Source of the DNA: Castor canadensis
Taxonomy: Eukaryota; Chordata; Mammalia; Rodentia; Castoridae
Length of the DNA: 64,000 nt
Reading direction: 5' to 3'
Assembly (NCBI RefSeq): GCF_047511655.1
Contig: NC_133393.1
Location: forward strand, 155,945,779-156,009,778
Both the position numbers and the translations under genes were made by a program. Positions 63,513 to 64,000 of the stretch are shown here, piece after piece. Positions within the stretch are counted from its first letter, which is position 1; each line of letters starts with the position of its first letter. The notes under the pieces were generated by a model, which searched no databases, was not told the origin of the DNA, and saw only the letters and a program-made list of their open reading frames with translations.

Positions 63513-64000
63513 ATTACAATGGTGTAATGTTTTTTCTTTCCATCTTAAACTTGCAATATTCAATTGTACATTTTTCTAGTGAAGTCTGAGTATGGCAGCA
63601 TAGAAATCTCTTTCTTCCTGTCAGCCATCATAAACTCCTGAAAATCAGAAGTTCTAGATCAATGGGTTACCAGGAGCCTATCTGCTGTTACTGGAGAAGG
63701 GAAGTATTTACAAAGCATTCCACATTGTTCTAAATCCCTTATCCAGTTTCCTAGAATGTGTCTAAAACACAGAAAAAGTCACAAAAAAGTAAACCCGAGC
63801 GTATTAGGACATGAAATGTTTGCGTGTCAGTCCAAGGTCACCACACTTACGGTGGTAACAACCATGCTTTGTAGGCAGCAGTACTTCCAGTCTACGTGCT
63901 CAGCTGCAGCGTTGTTATGATTGCCACACAGCCTGGCGTGACACAGAAATAAACACACTTCTCGGGAAAATTCAGAGTCTCATGGACTGTTGGTGACCCC
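63513..64000. other. Unassigned sequence at window end
   Basis: No gene or recognised repeat. Moderately AT-rich. Confidence 0.4.

Overview
This window looks like intergenic or deep-intronic DNA from a placental mammal, most likely a rodent. I found no protein-coding exon that I can support. The open reading frames that occur are short and low-complexity, change frame arbitrarily, and show no domain, exon pair or codon periodicity. The exceptions are pieces of dead LINE-1 ORF2. The rodent assignment rests on B1-like 7SL SINEs, ID-like tRNA SINEs, 7SL+tRNA dimeric SINEs and a tRNA-type SINE whose box A region reads TGGCTCAAGTGGTA. I associate that last SINE with the beaver/kangaroo-rat side of rodents (Castorimorpha). 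That is recall, not a database result.

Layout. 1-7.5 kb is GC-rich single-copy noncoding sequence with an exceptional G-quadruplex motif (302-326) and one MLT1-like LTR relic. 7.5-9.3 kb holds a target-site-flanked L1 fragment and a MaLR LTR. 9.3-20.6 kb is mostly single-copy DNA with MIR, B1, ID and MLT1 relics, a clear 5S rRNA-derived pseudogene (15243-15340) and an AT/TAAT-rich block that may be regulatory. 20.6-30.3 kb is a LINE graveyard. It has several ancient L1 3' ends in minus orientation, a younger L1 nested in an older one with a recognisable target duplication, a short solo LTR, a MER2-type DNA transposon and a cluster of SINEs. One of those SINEs is split by a 140-bp retroposed fragment with a perfect 16-bp duplication. 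30.3-47.6 kb alternates single-copy DNA with an old plus-strand L1, two Tigger-like DNA transposon relics, MaLR LTRs and a dimeric SINE. 47618-49323 is the best-preserved mobile element: a 5'-truncated minus-strand L1 with a perfect 11-bp target duplication and a second poly(A) beyond its own 3' end, which fits a 3' transduction. 49.3-57 kb is mostly single-copy. 57-64 kb is again LINE-dominated, with a plus-strand L1 inserted into an older minus-strand L1.

The window has no gene system. Its interest lies in retrotransposition history: nested insertions, transduction and SINE dimerisation. A few blocks look like conserved noncoding elements by composition only and would need alignment to other mammals. 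I see no CRISPR array, operon, replication origin or other prokaryotic feature.
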